From Mangrovihabitans endophyticus (GTDB lineage: Bacteria > Actinomycetota > Actinomycetes > Mycobacteriales > Micromonosporaceae): 64,000 nucleotides of DNA. Below are positions 36,616 to 44,768 of this stretch, in pieces. The notes under the pieces are model-generated. The model was not told where the DNA came from and did not search any database. It saw nothing but the letters and a program-made list of their open reading frames with translations. The position numbers and the translations under genes were made by a program. How positions within the stretch are numbered: the first letter of the stretch is position 1; each line of letters begins with the position of its first letter. Location: assembly GCF_014646155.1 (NCBI RefSeq), contig NZ_BMMX01000010.1:7544-71543 (forward strand), written 5' to 3'.

Positions 36616-37006
36616 GTGTCTCCTTCCGCTCGCGGCGCGCCCGCGTCGGCAAGCCGCACCGTTGCGTCCCGACCTGTGTCCGCGGCGCAACGTTGCGGCG
36701 CCGCGAGCAAGAGGATTGTGTCGCCGCTCCCTGCCAGAGCGGCCTTGTCTCGCAGAGTAGTCACCGGCGGCCGTGGTATGCCGCCGCGGGTGCGCGGTGT
36801 GCAAGACCACACACCGCCGCCCCTGCGCGGGGACCGCCTCCGGCCCTCGAACTGCCGGGCGCCTCGCACCGCCGGGCTATGGGCGGCCCGCTCCGCGTAA
36901 CCGACTCGGCGGGTTGTCGTTGAGTGTGATGTCGGAGCGCTGAGCGGCCCGGCGGAACGGCCGATGCCCTGTCGGTCGAGGGGTGGCGGCGGGGCGTCGT
37001 GCGATA
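36616..37006. promoter_or_regulatory. sucCD upstream region with palindrome
   Basis: No gene is supported here. The region contains the perfect 12-bp palindrome CGCAACGTTGCG at 36686-36697, about 70 bases upstream of the sucC start, a candidate operator. Between it and 37006 lies GC-rich sequence with nothing recognisable. Confidence 0.4.
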
Positions 37007-37043
37007 GAGGGGTCGGACGTGTGAGGGGTGCGTCCGACCCCTC
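37007..37043. terminator. Terminator after the B12-binding gene
   Basis: GAGGGGTCGGACG (37007-37019) pairs perfectly with CGTCCGACCCCTC (37031-37043), loop of 11. A CTTTT run follows on the plus strand, but the only gene reading into it is the minus-strand B12-binding gene ending at 37080, so the hairpin is probably that gene's terminator. Confidence 0.8.
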
Positions 37044-37079
37044 CTTTTACCAATACTCTCCGAACAATTCGCGTGACGC

Positions 37080-37484
37080 TCAGCTCACCGGCTGCGACAC
37101 ATTGGCGCGCACCCATTCGACAATCGATGCGGTCGTTGCGCCCGGCGTGAAAATCTGCGCAACACCCAGCTCGGCCAATTCGGTGATGTCGTCGGGCGGA
37201 ATGATGCCGCCGCCGAAGACCACGATGTCGCCGGCGTCACGTTCGGCGAGGAGTTCCAGCACCCGGCGGAACAGCGTCATGTGCGCACCGGAGAGCACGG
37301 AGAGACCGATGGCGTCGGCGTCTTCCTGAATCGCGGTCTGCACGATCTGCTCCGGTGTCTGATGCAGACCGGTGTAGATCACCTCCATGCCCGCGTCCCG
37401 CAACGCCCTGGCCACCACCTTGGCACCGCGGTCGTGGCCGTCCAGGCCGGGCTTGGCGACGACGACCCTGATCCGTGCTTGCAT
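37080..37484 (-). CDS. Stand-alone cobalamin-binding domain protein (methylmalonyl-CoA mutase C-terminal type)
   Basis: A 134-residue protein equal to the B12-binding domain of methylmalonyl-CoA mutase: DGHDRG at 15-20 gives the DxHxxG cobalt ligand motif (His17), SVLSG near 62 the SxL motif and FGGG near 88 the nucleotide-tail glycines. No catalytic barrel subunit is encoded nearby. The ATG at 37484 follows GAAGGGG; upstream in-frame codons lack homologous sequence. It may be the small subunit of a split mutase encoded elsewhere, or a B12-responsive regulator partner. Its position by sucCD suits propionate carbon entering as succinyl-CoA (inference). Confidence 0.88.
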   Translation of the reverse strand: MQARIRVVVAKPGLDGHDRGAKVVARALRDAGMEVIYTGLHQTPEQIVQTAIQEDADAIGLSVLSGAHMTLFRRVLELLAERDAGDIVVFGGGIIPPDDITELAELGVAQIFTPGATTASIVEWVRANVSQPVS

Positions 37485-37783
37485 CTGCGACCCCTTCGGC
37501 GCTGTCGGCTCCCGAGCCGAACGGTAGTCCCCGGACCGTCGGCCGGTAACCCCTTCCACACATACCGTCGCGCCCCGTTCACCGCACACTCTCACCGACG
37601 GCCGACTAGGGAAGACGCCACTCTCATCGACCACGAATGGGTGGGGAGGACTACCCAATGCATGACTTTCCGTTTAGCCTCAGCGACAGAGAGCTAGCAA
37701 CGACGCGTGCCCGAAAAGGTAACTAATTCGGACATTAGATGCTCAATACGGTCGTCGACTCGCCGAGAAATTGGTTGCGCGAC

Positions 37784-37812
37784 TTGTGACCCGCGTTGCG
37801 TTTCGTTACCGT
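37784..37812 (+). promoter_or_regulatory. Promoter candidate of the first M23 peptidase gene
   Basis: TTGTGA (37784-37789) and TACCGT (37807-37812) are 17 bases apart, giving a 5'-UTR of roughly 100 bases. A 13-bp palindrome TCTGAAGTTCAGA lies at 37868-37880 inside that UTR. The surrounding 37485-37783 is relatively AT-rich for this genome and shows no gene. Confidence 0.5.
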
Positions 37813-37923
37813 GTCCCACGGCTGTCGGCTGTTTGACTCAGTCGACTGCTCGGAGGCCCGCCATTCATCTGAAGTTCAGACGTGGTTGGTCATCGGTCGT
37901 TCGCCACTGACGGAGGGTTGTTC

Positions 37924-38661
37924 GTGCGCCAGCGCTTGTCGTCTGAGCCCGATCGCTATCGCGGCCGACGTCGTGTGCAGACTCCCCCACGCAGCCGCTA
38001 CGCCGTGGTCGGCGCGGCTGCGTTCATGGGTGCCGGAGTCGTTGCCCTGGGCGCCGCCTCCAATCTTCCGGATGCGAAGGCGGTCAACCCGACCGTCCTG
38101 CAAAACCTTGAGCAGGCATCCGCCGCACAGGACGCGCTGACGGGTCGCGCGGCCCAGGACGATCGCGCCTCACGCGGATCGGAGCGCGCCAGCGACGTCA
38201 CCACCAAGATGAGCGACGAGGAGATCGAAGCTCAGGCGTGGATGTTGCCGCTGGACGACTACACGTTCACCTCGGCCTACGGCGTCCGCTGGGGAAAGCT
38301 GCACGCGGGCATCGACCTGGCCGCCCCCGAGGGCACGCCGTTCACGTCGATCCACGCCGGCACCGTCACTCAAGCCGGATACAACGGCGCGTACGGCTAC
38401 TCGATCACCGTCAAGCAAGACGACGGCACCGAGATCATCTACGGCCACGCCCGTCGCGTGCTCGTCCAGCAGGGCCAGACCGTCAAGGCGGGCGACACCA
38501 TCGGCGAGGTCGGCAACACCGGAGCCTCCTACGGGACGCATCTGCACGTCGAGATCCACGTGGACGGCAAGCCCACGGATCCGGTCCCGCTGCTGCGTGA
38601 CCACGGCGTCGACATCAAGCTGAAGATCGAGTCGGTCTTCGGGGGTCTCGCCGCCTCCTGA
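37924..38661 (+). CDS. M23-family cell wall metallopeptidase
   Basis: A 245-residue exported peptidoglycan endopeptidase or amidase. The basic N-terminus and hydrophobic segment at about 27-45 form a signal or anchor. A charged, possibly coiled region follows (60-100), then the LytM domain with zinc ligands HAGID (HxxxD near residue 127) and HLHVE near 207, plus YGHARRV. The GTG at 37924 has GGAGGG eight bases upstream. It is the first of two adjacent M23 genes in the position occupied by the M23 gene Rv0950c beside sucC in mycobacteria. Confidence 0.88.
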   Translation: MRQRLSSEPDRYRGRRRVQTPPRSRYAVVGAAAFMGAGVVALGAASNLPDAKAVNPTVLQNLEQASAAQDALTGRAAQDDRASRGSERASDVTTKMSDEEIEAQAWMLPLDDYTFTSAYGVRWGKLHAGIDLAAPEGTPFTSIHAGTVTQAGYNGAYGYSITVKQDDGTEIIYGHARRVLVQQGQTVKAGDTIGEVGNTGASYGTHLHVEIHVDGKPTDPVPLLRDHGVDIKLKIESVFGGLAAS

Positions 38662-39028
38662 CGCGCGGCCTGCGGTCTCGCCGCATGTCCCGCCCTCATC
38701 AAGTTGTCCACCGGCGTCCGATTGCCGGGGTGGATGTTCTCCCTCCCGTTGCGTCCTCCCACCATGCTCCTTGCATGGGGCCACATGATAAGTCTCGTCC
38801 GCATTTCACTCTTCCGGACCTAACACGGCACTGATACCGGGTACGTCGCATCGGTGCCGGTTTCGTGCATGGTGAGCGTTTCGGGAAGATCTTCGCATTC
38901 CACCGCGAGAACTCGTCCGGTTGCGTTTCGGTGGTGGCGACCACCACAGGTCCATCCGGCTCAGGGCGAGTCACGGCGTGCCGACAGGCAGGTGTCGGAA
39001 CACGCCAAGCCGGGAGGACGTCATCATC
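38662..39028. other. Gap between the two M23 genes
   Basis: No gene is supported in these 367 bases. They should hold the promoter and leader of the second peptidase gene; no clear -35/-10 pair or known riboswitch pattern was recognised. Confidence 0.5.
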
Positions 39029-39877
39029 GTGCGGCACCGAGCCACTACCCGAGGACGGCACCGCCGGGAGGACATCCGTCCCCGCCACCGTGCGCCACGG
39101 ACCCCCGTCGCGCCACTGGTGCTGGGCGAGCGCGGCCGGCACGCGGCGATGACCGCCGCTCTTCTCGCCGGTGTGGGCACTGTGGGCGCCGTGACGGTGA
39201 GCGCCGCGACGGCTTCCGGCCACGCCGAGTCCGCGGCGCCGCAGGCGCATACCGCTTCGGGCATAGCCGTGCGTCACGACACGCCGACCAGCGTGCCCAC
39301 CACCGGCGCATCGCCGACCGACGCCACACAGATGGGCGCCGCACAGATGGGCGCCGCACAGATGGGCGCCGCGCAGATCGGCGGGGCGGCAGCGCCGGTC
39401 ATCTCCCGCATCACACCGGCCGCCGCGGCGGTTCGGCTCAAGGAACGGCCACCGCCGGTGGTCCGATGGGTGAGCCCGCTTCCCGAGGGGACCGTGACGT
39501 CCTGTTACGGGCAGCGCTGGGGGCGCCTGCACGCCGGTGTCGACATCGCCGCGGCGGACCGCACCCCCATCCACGCCGCGGGTGCCGGCGTCGTGGTGGC
39601 GGCGGGCGAGGCCGAAGGCTATGGCATTGCGGTGCTGATCGACCACGGCAACGGGTATCTCACGCACTACGGTCACATGTCGGCCGTCACGGTGGCCGAG
39701 GGCGACCGCGTCGAGCCCGGCACCCCGGTCGGGTACGAGGGATCCACCGGCCACTCCACCGGCCCGCACCTGCACTTCGAGGTGCACCGGGGCGCGTACA
39801 AGAATCCGATCGAGCCGACCGCCTGGATGCGCGAACACGGCGTGGACATCCCGGGCTGCACGACCGCGGACGAGTGA
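39029..39877 (+). CDS. Second M23-family metallopeptidase
   Basis: A 282-residue exported peptidase, diverged from its neighbour at 37924. The N-terminus is very basic, with a hydrophobic signal at about 42-62, then an Ala/Thr-rich linker holding four in-frame 5-residue repeats (QMGAA three times, then QIGGA). The LytM domain has HAGVD, HYGHM and HLHFEVH as zinc and catalytic motifs. The GTG at 39029 follows GGGAGGACG. The 3' end is 16 bases from the convergent helicase gene. Confidence 0.85.
   Translation: MRHRATTRGRHRREDIRPRHRAPRTPVAPLVLGERGRHAAMTAALLAGVGTVGAVTVSAATASGHAESAAPQAHTASGIAVRHDTPTSVPTTGASPTDATQMGAAQMGAAQMGAAQIGGAAAPVISRITPAAAAVRLKERPPPVVRWVSPLPEGTVTSCYGQRWGRLHAGVDIAAADRTPIHAAGAGVVVAAGEAEGYGIAVLIDHGNGYLTHYGHMSAVTVAEGDRVEPGTPVGYEGSTGHSTGPHLHFEVHRGAYKNPIEPTAWMREHGVDIPGCTTADE
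39327..39386 (+). repeat. 15-bp in-frame tandem repeat in M23 linker
   Basis: The unit CAGATGGGCGCCGCA is present in three near-perfect copies plus a diverged fourth, encoding QMGAA. It is a likely site of length variation in the linker between signal and catalytic domain. Confidence 0.85.
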
Positions 39878-39893
39878 TCCGCGGCACGCCCGG

Positions 39894-42410
39894 CTAGAGC
39901 TTCTCCACCGGCGCGTGCCGCAGCACCAACCACATCACCTGGTCGCCGAAGTCGATCTGGGCACGCGCGTTCGGGCCGTGCCCCTCGACGACGACCACCC
40001 GGCCCATCCCGTACCGCTGATGGTTGACCCGGTCACCGGCGGCGACCTTCGGCACCTGACGCAGCTCGCTGGCCGTGGACAGCTTGCTGGCGTCGACCCC
40101 GAGCCGCTCGGCGAGGCGCTGCGCCTTCGGGGTGCCTCCGGAGAAGCCGCCGCCGCGTCCGCGATCACCGCCGCCCCGGCCGCCCACCCCGCCGCCGGTG
40201 CCCGACCACGACGTGTACGATCCGGCGACCCGGTCCCAGCGAACCAGCTCGGCCGGCAACTCGTCGGTGAAGCGGGAGGCCGGGTTGTATTGCGGCTGGC
40301 CCCACGCCGACCGGGTCACCGCACGGGACAGATAGAGCCGCTGCCGCGCCCGTGTGATGCCGACGTACGCCAGCCGACGCTCCTCCTCCAGCTCGGTGTT
40401 GTCGCCGAGGGCACGCATGTGCGGGAAAACCCCGTCCTCCAACCCGGTCAGGAACACCACCGGGAACTCCAGGCCCTTCGCGGTGTGCAGGGTCATGAGC
40501 GTGACCACGCCCTGGTGGTCCGGATCGTCCGAGGGCAACTGGTCGGCGTCCGCCACCAGCGCGACCTGCTCCAGGAAGCCCTCCAGGGTGGCGGCCGGGG
40601 CCTGGTCGTCCTCCGCCTGGGCCTCCACCCGCTCGGTGTACTCCCGGGCGACGCTGACCAACTCCTGGAGGTTCTCCACCCGGCCCTGGTCCTGCGGGTC
40701 GAGGCTCTCCTCCAATTCGGCGAGCAGGCCGGAGCGTTGCAGCACCGCTTCCAGGACCTCCTCGGGCGGCCGGCTGCGGGACAGCTCGCGCAACTCGTCG
40801 AGCAGCGCCACGAAGTCGGTGATGCTGTTGACCGCGCGGGTGGAGATGCCGGGGGCGTCGCGGACCCGGCGCAGCGCCTGACCGAACGAGATCCGGTCCC
40901 GTGTGGACAGCGCTTCCACGCACGCCTCCGCGCGGTCGCCGATGCCTCGCTTCGGCGTGTTCAGCACGCGGCGGATGCTCACCGTGTCGTCGTCGTTGGC
41001 GATGGCGCGCAGATAGCCGAGCGCGTCGCGCACCTCCTTGCGCTCGTAGAAGCGCACGCCGCCGACCACCTTGTAGGGCAGGCCGACCCGGATGAACACC
41101 TCTTCGAAGACCCGGGACTGGTTGTTCGTGCGGTAGAAGACCGCCACATCGCCGGGCCGTACGTCCTCGTTGTCGCAGAGGCGGTCGATCTCCCGGGCCA
41201 CCCAGTCCGCCTCGGCGTGTTCGGTGTCCGCGACGTAGCCGACGATCTGCTCGCCGGCGCCCTGGTCGCTCCACAACCGCTTCGGCTTGCGTGACGTGTT
41301 CCGGTCGATGACCGCGTTGGCCGCGGACAGGATCGTCTGGGTGGAGCGATAGTTCTGTTCCAGCAGGATGGTGCGGGCGTCCGGGAAGTCGCGCTCGAAC
41401 TCCAGGATGTTGCGGATGGTCGCGCCGCGGAAGGCGTAGATGGACTGGTCCGCGTCGCCGACCACGCAGAGCTCACCCGGCGGCAGATCCTCTCCGCCCG
41501 CCCCGACCAGCTCCTTGACCAGCATGTATTGCGCGTGGTTGGTGTCCTGGTATTCGTCGACCAGCACGTGACGGAACCGTCGCCGGTAGACCTCGGCCAC
41601 ATGCGGATGCGACTGCAACAGGTGCACCGTCGACATGATCAGGTCGTCGAAATCCAGCGCGTGCGCCTCCGCCAGACGGCGCTGATAAAGCTCGTACGCC
41701 TCTGCCACGGCCCGCTCGTTGGGCCCGGATGCCCGGCCCTTGAAGTCGTCCGGCCCGACCAGTTCGTTCTTCAGATTGGACACCTGGGCGGCCAGCCCGC
41801 GCGCGGTGTATCGCTTCGGATCGAGGTCGAGCTCGCGGGCGACCAGTTGCATCAGGCGGCGAGAGTCGTCCGCGTCGTAGATCGAGAACGTGCTCTTCAG
41901 CCCGGCGTGCTCGTGCTCCGCCCGCAGGATGCGCACGCAGGCGGAGTGGAACGTGGACACCCACATCAGCCGGGCGCGCGGGCCGATCAGAGCCGCGACA
42001 CGCTCCTTCATCTCGCCCGCCGCCTTGTTGGTGAACGTGATGGCGATGATCTGCCCGGGGTGCACGTCCCGGTCGGCGAGCAGGTAGGCGATGCGGTGGG
42101 TGAGGACCCGGGTCTTGCCGGAACCGGCACCGGCCACGATGAGCAGCGGTGACCCGGCGTGGGTGACCGCGTCCCGCTGCGGGCCGTTCAGCCCGGCCAG
42201 CAACGCCTGCGGATCGACGCGCCGGGCGGGCCGTCGTGCCGGCTCCGGCGAGCGCACGGCGGGAACCGGGAAGAGCCCCGCCGGGCCCGCGCCGGAGCGG
42301 CCGTCGGGAGCAGAGCCCGCGCCGGAGCGGCCGTCGGGAGCAGAGTGGGCGTCGGCGGGCCGGGAGTCGGTCGCCGATCGGCTGTCGGGGGTCTCGGAAG
42401 AAGCACGCAT
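39894..42410 (-). CDS. pcrA: UvrD/PcrA-type ATP-dependent DNA helicase
   Basis: A 3'-5' superfamily 1 helicase of 838 residues for repair and replication restart. The Q-motif and Walker A read LNGPQRDAVTH and GAGSGKTRVL, motif II is VDEYQDTN, motif III VVGDADQSIYAFRGA, motif IV EQNYRS, motif V TLHTAKGLEFPVVFL, motif VI YVGITRARQRL. The C-terminus ends in the Tudor-like GDRVNHQRYGMGRVV tail that binds RNA polymerase. The first 60 residues are low-complexity, with a duplicated APDGRSGAG. The ATG at 42410 is preferred to one at 42443, but neither has a clear ribosome binding site. Its position next to a chorismate mutase matches uvrD1 in mycobacteria. Confidence 0.95.
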   Translation of the reverse strand: MRASSETPDSRSATDSRPADAHSAPDGRSGAGSAPDGRSGAGPAGLFPVPAVRSPEPARRPARRVDPQALLAGLNGPQRDAVTHAGSPLLIVAGAGSGKTRVLTHRIAYLLADRDVHPGQIIAITFTNKAAGEMKERVAALIGPRARLMWVSTFHSACVRILRAEHEHAGLKSTFSIYDADDSRRLMQLVARELDLDPKRYTARGLAAQVSNLKNELVGPDDFKGRASGPNERAVAEAYELYQRRLAEAHALDFDDLIMSTVHLLQSHPHVAEVYRRRFRHVLVDEYQDTNHAQYMLVKELVGAGGEDLPPGELCVVGDADQSIYAFRGATIRNILEFERDFPDARTILLEQNYRSTQTILSAANAVIDRNTSRKPKRLWSDQGAGEQIVGYVADTEHAEADWVAREIDRLCDNEDVRPGDVAVFYRTNNQSRVFEEVFIRVGLPYKVVGGVRFYERKEVRDALGYLRAIANDDDTVSIRRVLNTPKRGIGDRAEACVEALSTRDRISFGQALRRVRDAPGISTRAVNSITDFVALLDELRELSRSRPPEEVLEAVLQRSGLLAELEESLDPQDQGRVENLQELVSVAREYTERVEAQAEDDQAPAATLEGFLEQVALVADADQLPSDDPDHQGVVTLMTLHTAKGLEFPVVFLTGLEDGVFPHMRALGDNTELEEERRLAYVGITRARQRLYLSRAVTRSAWGQPQYNPASRFTDELPAELVRWDRVAGSYTSWSGTGGGVGGRGGGDRGRGGGFSGGTPKAQRLAERLGVDASKLSTASELRQVPKVAAGDRVNHQRYGMGRVVVVEGHGPNARAQIDFGDQVMWLVLRHAPVEKL

Positions 42411-42584
42411 GACGGCGTGCAGTCTATGCCGCGCGTACGACAAGATTCCGGGCCGTCATCCTTCGCCCGACGCGCCGCGCGCGTCGATTCGTGCCGGATG
42501 CCCGTCGGGTGCGGTTCACGCTTCGCCGCAACCAAGCTGTCACCCGGCAGAGGTAGCGGTGACCAGGATCGATACATCAGGCTG

Positions 42585-42598
42585 TCAACGTTCGTTGA
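42585..42598. promoter_or_regulatory. Palindrome upstream of the nucleotidase gene
   Basis: TCAACG-TT-CGTTGA is a perfect 6-bp dyad about 30 bases upstream of the nucleotidase ATG, in the 218-base divergent gap shared with the helicase gene. It is a candidate operator; the rest of the gap shows nothing definite. Confidence 0.4.
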
Positions 42599-42628
42599 TC
42601 CGTACCCCGATCGGGAGAACCGAATACC

Positions 42629-44473
42629 ATGGACCACGCCCGCCTCCGCGGCCGGGCGGTGCTGCGCCATCTGGCGGCACCCGCTCTCGCTCTGGCCGTC
42701 GTCGCCACCGTGCCGATGGCCCAGTCCGCATCACCCGCCGCCGCGGCACCCGCGCCCGGCATGGCCCCCGCCAGCGTCTCGTACGGTCTGCCGCACGGCC
42801 GTACGGTGAACGGGCAATTCCTCAGCTACAACGACTTCCACGGCGCGATCGACCCGCCCGGGGGCAGCGGCGGCCTGGTCAACGGCACCCCCGCCGGCGG
42901 CGTCGAATACCTCGCCACCTGGCTGAAGAAGCTGCGCGCCGAGGCGAAGAAGCAGGGCCGGCAGACCACCACGGTCGGCGCCGGGGACCTGATCGGCGCC
43001 TCCCCGCTGGTGAGCGCGGCGTTTCACGACGAACCGACGATCGAACTGATGAACGAGGTCGGGCTGGAGGTCAGCTCGGTCGGCAACCACGAGTTCGACG
43101 AGGGCGTCGACGAGCTGATCCGCATGCAGCGCGGCGGCTGCCACCCGGTGGACGGCTGCCAGGACGGCGACGGCTTCGGCGGCGCCAAATTCCACTACCT
43201 CGCGGCGAACACCATCAGCAAGAAGACCGGGCTGCCGATCCTGCCCCCGATCGACATCAAGTTCATCAACGGGGTGCCGGTGGGCTTCGTCGGACTCACG
43301 CTGGAGGGCACCGCCGGGATCGTCAACCCGGCCGGGATTCAGAACGTCCGGTTCGCCGACGAGGTGGAGACCGCCAACAAGTGGGGTCGTCTGCTCAAGC
43401 TGTTCGGCGTCAAGGCCCAGGTCCTGCTGGTGCACGAGGGCGGTCAGCAGAACCCGCCGACGGGCACCAGCGCCGGCGTGTCGGACTGCATCAACTTCTC
43501 CGGTCCGATCACGTCGATCGTGGCCGGGCTCAACCCGGAGTTCAGTCTGGTCGTCTCCGGCCACACCCACCGCTTCTACACCTGCACGCTGCCCAACCGG
43601 GGCGGCACGTCGGTGGTCACCAGCGCCGGGAGCAACGGCACGATCATCACCGACATCGACTACACCCTGGACCGGCGCACCGGCCGATTCGCGCGGGTCG
43701 ACGCCAAGAACGTGGTGGTGGAGAACGGCGTGCGCAACCCGGACGGCACCTGGAAGCAGGAGGGCGGGGTCTACGTCAAAAACCCCGACCTGGTGGACCC
43801 GGCGGCCAAGAAGGTGGCGGACAAATATCGTACGGCGGTCGAGCCGATCGCCAACCGCGTGGTCGGCAGCATCACCACGGACATCGTGCGGGACAACGGC
43901 GCCAACGGGGAGAGTCCGCTGGGCGATGTGATCGCCGACGCCCAACTGGCCTACACGCAGGATGACGACGCCCAGATCGCACTGATGAACCCGGGCGGCA
44001 TCCGGGCGCCGCTGACGTACGCCGAAGTGTCCGGCGGAGAGGCTCCCGGCCAGGTGACCTACGGCGAAGCGTTCACCGTGCAGCCGTTCAACAACCTGGT
44101 GGTCACCCAGACCTTCACCGGCGCGCAGCTCAAGGACGTGCTGGAGGAGCAGTTCGTCGGGTTCGGCGCGCAGACGTCGCAGAAGATCCTGCAGGTCTCG
44201 CGCGGATTCACGTACGCCTGGAGCGCCGGCGCCCCGGCTGGCTCGAAGATCAGTGACATGGCGCTGAACGGCGCACCCATCGATCCCGCGGCGACGTACC
44301 GCGTCACCACCAACGACTTCCTGGCCAACGGCGGTGACGGCTTCAGCAACCTGACGCAGGGAACCGACCGCACCACCGCGCCGGGCTTCGACATCGACGC
44401 GCTGGTGGCCTACCTGGGCGCGGGTGACCCGGTGGCGCCGGGCCCGGCCGACCGGATCACCACGGTCGGCTGA
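42629..44473 (+). CDS. Secreted 5'-nucleotidase / UDP-sugar hydrolase family protein
   Basis: A 614-residue exported phosphoesterase that releases phosphate from nucleotides. A signal peptide spans about residues 1-40 (AVVATVPMAQSASPAAAAPA). The metallophosphatase domain has YNDFHGAI, GAGDLIGAS, GNHEFDEG and SGHTHRFY. The C-terminal substrate domain has NPGGIRAPL, NNLVV and NDFLANGGDGF. No sortase or membrane anchor is visible, so it is probably released. The ATG at 42629 follows GGGAGAA. In the M. tuberculosis order helicase and chorismate mutase are adjacent, so this gene looks inserted. Confidence 0.93.
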   Translation: MDHARLRGRAVLRHLAAPALALAVVATVPMAQSASPAAAAPAPGMAPASVSYGLPHGRTVNGQFLSYNDFHGAIDPPGGSGGLVNGTPAGGVEYLATWLKKLRAEAKKQGRQTTTVGAGDLIGASPLVSAAFHDEPTIELMNEVGLEVSSVGNHEFDEGVDELIRMQRGGCHPVDGCQDGDGFGGAKFHYLAANTISKKTGLPILPPIDIKFINGVPVGFVGLTLEGTAGIVNPAGIQNVRFADEVETANKWGRLLKLFGVKAQVLLVHEGGQQNPPTGTSAGVSDCINFSGPITSIVAGLNPEFSLVVSGHTHRFYTCTLPNRGGTSVVTSAGSNGTIITDIDYTLDRRTGRFARVDAKNVVVENGVRNPDGTWKQEGGVYVKNPDLVDPAAKKVADKYRTAVEPIANRVVGSITTDIVRDNGANGESPLGDVIADAQLAYTQDDDAQIALMNPGGIRAPLTYAEVSGGEAPGQVTYGEAFTVQPFNNLVVTQTFTGAQLKDVLEEQFVGFGAQTSQKILQVSRGFTYAWSAGAPAGSKISDMALNGAPIDPAATYRVTTNDFLANGGDGFSNLTQGTDRTTAPGFDIDALVAYLGAGDPVAPGPADRITTVG

Positions 44474-44492
44474 TCGGCGGTCCGCCGCCACG

Positions 44493-44555
44493 GCCGACAT
44501 CCCTGCCACGCCGACATCCCTGCCACGCCGACATCCCCGCCACGCCGACATCCCC
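44493..44555. repeat. 17-bp tandem repeat array
   Basis: Four copies of GCCGACATCCCTGCCAC (starts 44493, 44510, 44527, 44544; the later copies vary at one base), directly after the nucleotidase stop and before the chorismate mutase promoter. It shares CACGCCGACATCC with the icd terminator hairpin at 26158-26170. Confidence 0.9.
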
Positions 44556-44572
44556 GGGTTCGGGCCGTTTCC

Positions 44573-44601
44573 TTGCGGAGCGGCCCGAGCGGGGGGATAC
44601 T
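44573..44601 (+). promoter_or_regulatory. Promoter of the chorismate mutase leader
   Basis: TTGCGG (44573-44578) and GATACT (44596-44601) are separated by 17 bases. The expected transcription start about seven bases later falls on the GTG of the leader peptide at 44608, so the leader message is probably leaderless. Confidence 0.65.
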
Positions 44602-44607
44602 CTGCTC

Positions 44608-44673
44608 GTGATTCAGAGGGCGCGATTTTACTTCTACGGCACCGGCAGTCCGGCGGCCGTAGGACGCGTCTGA
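44608..44673 (+). CDS. Phe/Tyr-rich leader peptide of chorismate mutase
   Basis: A 21-codon reading frame from GTG to TGA, reading MIQRARFYFYGTGSPAAVGR and a final V. The four consecutive codons TTT TAC TTC TAC (Phe-Tyr-Phe-Tyr, 44626-44637) are exactly the two products of the prephenate pathway that begins with chorismate mutase, encoded 96 bases downstream. It lies between a promoter and a strong hairpin, the classic layout of a ribosome-mediated attenuator. It has no ribosome binding site but sits at the predicted transcription start, as a leaderless start would. Confidence 0.75.
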   Translation: MIQRARFYFYGTGSPAAVGRV

Positions 44674-44721
44674 ACGACAGACCTACATCAAGCCCCGGGC
44701 CGCACAGCCCGGGGCTTGATG
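44648..44721 (+). promoter_or_regulatory. Transcription attenuator of chorismate mutase
   Basis: Terminator arm CATCAAGCCCCGGGC (44686-44700), loop CGCACA, arm GCCCGGGGCTTGATG (44707-44721): perfect 15-bp stem. A competing antiterminator pairs GUCCGG-c-GGC (44648-44657) with GCC-CCGGGC (44692-44700), nine pairs with one bulge and one G-U, which consumes the left terminator arm. A ribosome stalled on the Tyr codons would leave 44650 onward free for the antiterminator; one reaching the stop at 44671-44673 would cover it and let the terminator form. No U-tract follows. Pairing was checked by eye, not by folding software. Confidence 0.7.
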
Positions 44722-44768
44722 CTGACTGGGCAGGGGCGGCCGGGGCCTCGGCATCCGAGGAGCAGGAC

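Noticed and set aside
37007..37043. Terminator of a plus-strand transcript, judged from the CTTTT run
   Set aside because: No plus-strand gene ends before it; the neighbouring gene reading in is the minus-strand B12-binding gene.
37485..37923. c-di-AMP (ydaO-type) riboswitch before the M23 gene
   Set aside because: Such riboswitches often precede actinobacterial cell-wall hydrolase genes, but the conserved ydaO sequence blocks could not be found here.
42411..42628. PHO box upstream of the nucleotidase gene
   Set aside because: Only one GTTCAC-like half site is visible; the required direct repeat at 11-bp spacing is absent.
44600..44740. tRNA gene or small non-coding RNA in the aroQ leader
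   Set aside because: No cloverleaf or CCA-adjacent acceptor pairing; the Phe/Tyr frame plus terminator explains the region better.
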